The position numbers and the translations under genes were made by a program. A stretch of DNA of 23,977 nucleotides from a virus. Location: IMG/VR virus record IMGVR_UViG_3300048011_000198, positions 1-23,977 of that record; one strand, given 5' to 3'. Numbering within the stretch: position 1 is the first letter of the stretch; each line of letters starts with the position of its first letter. This document shows positions 20,672 through 23,977 of the stretch, piece by piece. The notes under the pieces were generated by a model. It was not told the origin of the DNA, ran no database searches, and saw nothing but the letters and a program-made list of their open reading frames with translations.

Positions 20672-21699
20672 CGCAGATTAAAGTTGATACACTTACCGAT
20701 GCTGCTGGCACTGGTGCACCTGATTTTGCAGATGGTGTTACCTATGAAGGTGGCGCGCTATCATCGCTGAACACCTTTGAGTATTACTCAACTGGCACTG
20801 AGCCTTCAACGGCGAACGATGGTGCTATCTGGTGGGACACAGGCAACGACAAGGTCTTCATGTTCATCGCTGATGAGTGGAAAGAAGTTGAGCTTGGTGC
20901 TAGTGGCGCTGCAAGCTGGACTGTTGATCTGTCCAACGTGACTTATGACAGTGTTGGCTTTAATACCAATAGTCAAGACAGTACCCCTTCTTGCTTTTCG
21001 TTTAAGCCTGATGGTACTAAAATGTATGTTGTCGGTGGCTCTAGTGACTCTGTGTATCAATACAGTTTATCTACCGCTTGGGATATTACTACTGTGAGCT
21101 ATGACAACAAAAACTATGACCACAGTTCAGAAGAAACTACCAACGGGGGTATAGAGTTCAAGCCTGATGGCACTAAGATGTATATCTCTGGTAATTTGAG
21201 CGATAAAGTTCATCAATATACATTATCTACCGCTTGGGATGTAAGCACTGCAAGCTACGACAACGTGGCGCTTAGTCTGTTAGTTGGAAACGTAAGTCAA
21301 CCTAAAGGCGTTACATTTTCTGCCGATGGTTCAAAGATGTTCATGGCGAGTTACTCGGCAGACGATGCGGTTTATCAGTTTAGCCTTTCAACGCCATATG
21401 ATGTAAGTACAGGCTCATACGATAATGTATTTCTCGACGTATCCGTCGAGACCGACGGCCCCTACAACAGTCGATTTAATCCTGATGGTACTCAATTATT
21501 TGTTATTTGTAGCAGCCTAGATGAAGTCTTCTCTTGGACTTTAACTTCGCCTTACGATCTTACCACCGCTACATATGATGGCGTCAGCTTTGCCACGGGG
21601 GGTAACTCTTGGGATGTAGATTTTAACTCTGATGGGACAAAGATGTACATATGCGATCCTAGCGCAAACGTTATCTACCAATACAGCACAGGATTATAA
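20668..21699 (+). CDS. Tail fibre protein with N-terminal anchor and five-repeat beta-propeller (copy 1)
   Basis: 343 residues. Residues 1-75 form an anchor-like domain shared with two downstream genes ([45 protein letters not shown]). After [17 protein letters not shown] come five repeats of about 52 residues, each with an F-x-x-DG(T/S)KMY-type core (DG at about 115, 167, 220, 273, 322), then [11 protein letters not shown] and SYDN. The last repeat is half length and ends YQYSTGL, so the half-repeat at 83-98 can close the ring ('velcro'), giving a predicted five-bladed propeller. Such folds are common in lectins, so receptor binding is a reasonable inference. Repeat four is the most divergent ([17 protein letters not shown]). 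Confidence 0.72.
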   Translation: MTQIKVDTLTDAAGTGAPDFADGVTYEGGALSSLNTFEYYSTGTEPSTANDGAIWWDTGNDKVFMFIADEWKEVELGASGAASWTVDLSNVTYDSVGFNTNSQDSTPSCFSFKPDGTKMYVVGGSSDSVYQYSLSTAWDITTVSYDNKNYDHSSEETTNGGIEFKPDGTKMYISGNLSDKVHQYTLSTAWDVSTASYDNVALSLLVGNVSQPKGVTFSADGSKMFMASYSADDAVYQFSLSTPYDVSTGSYDNVFLDVSVETDGPYNSRFNPDGTQLFVICSSLDEVFSWTLTSPYDLTTATYDGVSFATGGNSWDVDFNSDGTKMYICDPSANVIYQYSTGL

Positions 21700-21708
21700 G
21701 CCATGAGC
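21678..21708 (+). repeat. 31-bp gene-junction repeat, copy 1
   Basis: Identical to 22710-22740. It covers the last codons of the propeller (QYSTGL), the AGGA ribosome binding site, the TAA stop and the ATGAGC start of the following gene. The surrounding propeller DNA is far more diverged, so this junction is specially conserved or recently exchanged. Confidence 0.95.
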
Positions 21709-22731
21709 GAGATCACAGTTAAAAAGATCACTGACCGCGCTGGCACAGGTGCTCCTGACCTGTCTGACGGGTTTAAGGTTGCTGGCACTCTTGATGATAC
21801 TGTCGTTCCTCTGCGCACAGAGGGCAACACAGAGCCTGAGACGCCTGCGAATGGCGACACTTGGTATGACACCGACAACGACACCTATGACGTTTACATC
21901 AACGATGAGTGGAAGCGTTTTTTTGGTGGGGGCGGTGGTGCTGCAAGTTGGTCTGTTGATCTGTCTAATGTGACTTATGATTCGGTGAGCTTTAGTGTGG
22001 CTAGTCAGGAGACTAGCTCTTTTGACGTTGAGTTTAGTTCTGACGGGACAAAAATGTACGTTACGGGCTTTGCTTCTGACGCTTTGCATCAATACAGCCT
22101 ATCAACCGCCTTTGATTTAAGCACAGCGTCCTACGACAACGTAAGCTTAGATGTGAACACATTGGGGCCAAACCCAAGGGCGATAATTTTTAACAACGAT
22201 GGTACAAAAATGTATACTGTGGGAAATACCACCGACGATGTACTTCAATATAGCCTATCAACCGCTTTTGATTTAAGCACGGCCTCATACGACAGTGTAA
22301 GTTTTAATGTTGCGAGCCAAGATGCCACTCCCTATGACCTTAAATTCAATGCCGATGGTACTAAAATGTACATGATTGGCTCAACCGACACCGTTCATCA
22401 ATATACTCTCTCGACAGCTTTCAACGTAGGCACGGCGTCCTATGACTCAGTTAGCTTTAGTTTTAATGCGCAGGATTCTGGTACTAATGGAATGCACTTT
22501 AATCCAGATGGTACTAAAATATATGTGGTGGGGTCTTCCAATGACAGCGTCTACCAATACACTCTATCGACGGGATTTGACGTAAGCACAACTTCTTATG
22601 ACTCAGTTAGCTTTAGTATTGCTGGTCAGGAATTATCGCCTCAGGGATTAACTTTCAGCACTGACGGCACTAAGATGTATGTTGTTGGGAGTAGAGAAAA
22701 CACCGTCTTCCAATACAGCACAGGATTATAA
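21703..22731 (+). CDS. Tail fibre protein with N-terminal anchor and five-repeat beta-propeller (copy 2)
   Basis: 342 residues, a clear paralog of the preceding gene. Anchor domain 1-74 (ITVKKITDRAGTGAPDLSDG, TEPETPANGDTWYDTDND, INDEWKRF), a GGGGG hinge at 75-79, then [17 protein letters not shown] and five repeats with DG at about 114, 166, 218, 269 and 321, a more regular spacing than in copy 1. Typical repeat: FNNDGTKMYTVGNTTDDVLQ, then YSLSTAFDLSTASYDSVSF. It ends FQYSTGL. The ribosome binding site AGGA lies inside the last codons of copy 1. No cleavage, enzyme or membrane motif seen. Two different propellers on one phage suggest alternative or dual receptor binding. Confidence 0.72.
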   Translation: MSEITVKKITDRAGTGAPDLSDGFKVAGTLDDTVVPLRTEGNTEPETPANGDTWYDTDNDTYDVYINDEWKRFFGGGGGAASWSVDLSNVTYDSVSFSVASQETSSFDVEFSSDGTKMYVTGFASDALHQYSLSTAFDLSTASYDNVSLDVNTLGPNPRAIIFNNDGTKMYTVGNTTDDVLQYSLSTAFDLSTASYDSVSFNVASQDATPYDLKFNADGTKMYMIGSTDTVHQYTLSTAFNVGTASYDSVSFSFNAQDSGTNGMHFNPDGTKIYVVGSSNDSVYQYTLSTGFDVSTTSYDSVSFSIAGQELSPQGLTFSTDGTKMYVVGSRENTVFQYSTGL

Positions 22732-22740
22732 GCCATGAGC
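22710..22740 (+). repeat. 31-bp gene-junction repeat, copy 2
   Basis: An exact match of 21678-21708 at the end of propeller copy 2 and the start of the short anchor-only gene. The two copies are direct repeats 1032 bp apart and bracket one full anchor-propeller gene, so recombination between them would delete or exchange exactly one cassette in frame. Confidence 0.95.
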
Positions 22741-22962
22741 ACACTCAAGGTAAATGAGCTTAACAACGGTGGCTCTGCGGTTGACTTCCCCAACGGGTTT
22801 ACGGTTGGTGATAAGCCGTTCCTGCAAGGGTATACATCCAGCGCGACTGAGCCTACCTCTCCTGCCAAGGGTGACATCTGGTGGGACAGCGCGAACGAAG
22901 TGTTGTATCAATACCTGAATGATGAGTTTAAGGAAATTTCAATCGTACCTCCTGCCCCATAA
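22735..22962 (+). CDS. Short protein carrying only the fibre anchor domain
   Basis: 75 residues, MSTLKVNELNNGGSAVDFPN, then TEPTSPAKGDIWWDSANEVL, YQYLNDEFKEISIVPPAP. It corresponds to residues 1-75 of the two propeller fibres (matching TEPxxxxxGxxWxD, Y, NDE(W/F)K(E/R)) and stops just where their propellers begin. It could be a complete small adaptor, or what remains of a third fibre that lost its propeller. Start and ribosome binding site come from the 31-bp junction repeat. Confidence 0.7.
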   Translation: MSTLKVNELNNGGSAVDFPNGFTVGDKPFLQGYTSSATEPTSPAKGDIWWDSANEVLYQYLNDEFKEISIVPPAP

Positions 22963-22989
22963 CCCCACACCCTATCGAAAGGATCAGCA

Positions 22990-23295
22990 ATGATTATTAA
23001 ATATAAAATGCACCGCACGGGTCGTGGAGAGTCCATGAAAGCTCCTGAGTGGATTGAAGACGGTGGTTACTTCTACAACCCTGTCACACACGAATACATC
23101 GGCTGGTCGCCTGACCTTAATGACCGCAAGTATTACATCCCAGACACCGTTGAGATTTACACTCTCGCGGAGTTGGTGACGTATGTGCAGGGTCTACACG
23201 CTGACCGCCCTATGACGGATGAGAACGGTGATGCACTTACTGATGCTGATGTTGCCACTCGTGTAAACGACTGGTTCGCTCTGCGGGGCAACTGA
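22990..23295 (+). CDS. Small protein after the fibre genes, possibly fibre-associated
   Basis: 101 residues starting MIIKYKMHRTGRGESMKAPE, with an aromatic middle (GGYFYNPVTHEYIGWSPDLN, DRKYYIPDTVEIYTLAELVT) and an acidic helical end (MTDENGDALTDADVATRVND). GAAAGGA lies about 7 bases ahead of the ATG. The position right after fibre genes and the small size are typical of fibre assembly chaperones, but I do not recognise a chaperone family, so function is open. Confidence 0.6.
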   Translation: MIIKYKMHRTGRGESMKAPEWIEDGGYFYNPVTHEYIGWSPDLNDRKYYIPDTVEIYTLAELVTYVQGLHADRPMTDENGDALTDADVATRVNDWFALRGN

Positions 23296-23298
23296 TAG

Positions 23299-23977
23299 AT
23301 GGTTGGCTTTAGCCCACTAGCGTCTGCGCCCCTTGGTGCACAGGTTGAAGATGAGGGTGGAGTAGTCAACGTAAGTTTGACTGCGCCCGATCTTGCGACT
23401 TCTGCTCCGAGCATTGACACGCCTGCTATTGCACAAATTCAAGACCTGTCTGCTACTGCTGTTGTGTCTCAAGCGCCCTCAGTGGGCCAGCCAACTATCA
23501 CTCAACTACAAGCCTTTGGTGCGGTATCAGTAGCCACTGCTGCGCCTGTTGTCGGCTCTCCAGACCTTGCTGAAGACTATGACCTTTCCGCTGTAGCGAT
23601 TACAACGGCCTCTCCAACCATTGAGGCTGCTGTCGCTAACATTGGGCGCACTCTTGCAGTCGCCAATCTTTATACTGGACCACCCTTTGCTGCCAATTCT
23701 GCCATTGAGCAGGATCATGTAGCGTCTACTGGAGATTTGGTTTCTGGCCCAGTTGACGTCCCAACGGCCAATATGGCTGAAGATGAGACCTTCAACACAT
23801 CTAACATTGTTACTGGCAACAGCACTGTAGGCAAACCTGACCTGCAAGAAGTTGATCCTGCCCCACGCATGAATGTTGGGTATGATGACGATGAGTATTA
23901 TGAGCGTTACAACTCCTCAATTCCCGTTGTAACTGAGACGATTGATAACGACTTTAGCGAGCAAAATAAGCTTCAGG
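23299..23977 (+). CDS. Repeat protein with exact 23-residue periodicity (3' truncated by window edge)
   Basis: An open frame from ATG 23299 (MVGFSPLASAPLGAQVEDEG) to the window end without a stop, 226 codons. From about residue 36 it shows six consecutive units of exactly 23 residues, with openings APSIDTPAIAQIQDL, APSVGQPTITQLQAF, APVVGSPDLAEDYDL, SPTIEAAVANIGRTL, PPFAANSAIEQDHVA and PVDVPTANMAEDETF, then a seventh start NSTVGKPDL. Similar 'TGAPxVGxPxLxQxxxLxA' repeats occur in uncharacterised phage structural proteins. After residue about 195 the repeats give way to an acidic, Tyr-rich segment (YDDDEYYERY). ATG 23299 follows the previous stop by three bases. Probably a structural fibre or spacer. 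Confidence 0.7.
   Translation, partial: MVGFSPLASAPLGAQVEDEGGVVNVSLTAPDLATSAPSIDTPAIAQIQDLSATAVVSQAPSVGQPTITQLQAFGAVSVATAAPVVGSPDLAEDYDLSAVAITTASPTIEAAVANIGRTLAVANLYTGPPFAANSAIEQDHVASTGDLVSGPVDVPTANMAEDETFNTSNIVTGNSTVGKPDLQEVDPAPRMNVGYDDDEYYERYNSSIPVVTETIDNDFSEQNKLQ

Noticed and set aside
1-23977. Gene transfer agent rather than phage
   Set aside because: The tail-tip order is GTA-like, but the terminase pair, portal, gpW-like and FII-like genes are of lambda type, and duplicated fibre genes with a cargo-like cassette fit a phage better.

Overview
The window looks like the late (packaging, head, tail) half of a tailed phage or prophage with a non-contractile, siphovirus-type tail. Nearly every gene is on the + strand, and many neighbours overlap by 1-30 bases (ATGA, TAATG). 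The packaging and head genes follow the lambda order (Nu1, A, W, B, C, E, FII, U, V, G/GT, H). The tail tip follows the order seen in gene transfer agents of alphaproteobacteria (distal tail protein, DUF2163-like hub, NlpC/P60-like peptidase, large tip protein). With the protein styles seen, this suggests a phage of an alphaproteobacterium, perhaps an aquatic Rhodobacterales. That host call is inference. No integrase, repressor, lysis, tRNA or host gene is visible.

Layout. 1-661 is the end of an upstream operon: a partial gene, a DUF6378 gene, a terminator and a 60-residue protein. 687-1643 holds a basic, minor-tail-Z-like gene bracketed by arrays of a 21-bp direct repeat. 1690-3275 is a self-contained cassette with different codon use: a promoter-like site, four tightly packed genes (a small membrane protein, a Cys-rich protein of a conserved phage family, a 69-residue protein and a 22-residue hydrophobic peptide) and two tandem terminators. 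3276-3586 has no gene I believe in, but carries promoter-like sites and may hold cos. 3587-10195 is packaging and head: small and large terminase, gpW-like joiner, portal, and a prohead protease fused in frame to the HK97-fold major capsid protein, with a strong internal ribosome binding site for the capsid alone. After a UUCG hairpin, 10249-14174 holds small head genes, the head-tail joiner, tail terminator, tail tube, the G/GT chaperones (with a clear -1 slippery site) and the tape measure. 14174-18238 is the tail tip. 18238-23977 holds accessory tip and fibre genes: two DUF6453-like starts, two paralogous five-repeat beta-propeller proteins sharing an N-terminal domain with a third short gene, and a truncated gene with exact 23-residue repeats.

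The most interesting points are the 21-bp arrays flanking a displaced tail-type gene, the cassette at 1690-3275, the protease-capsid fusion with an internal start, the two propeller fibre proteins joined by an identical 31-bp junction, and a 10-bp inverted repeat inside the frameshift extension. All family names are recalled from sequence appearance; no database search was possible.
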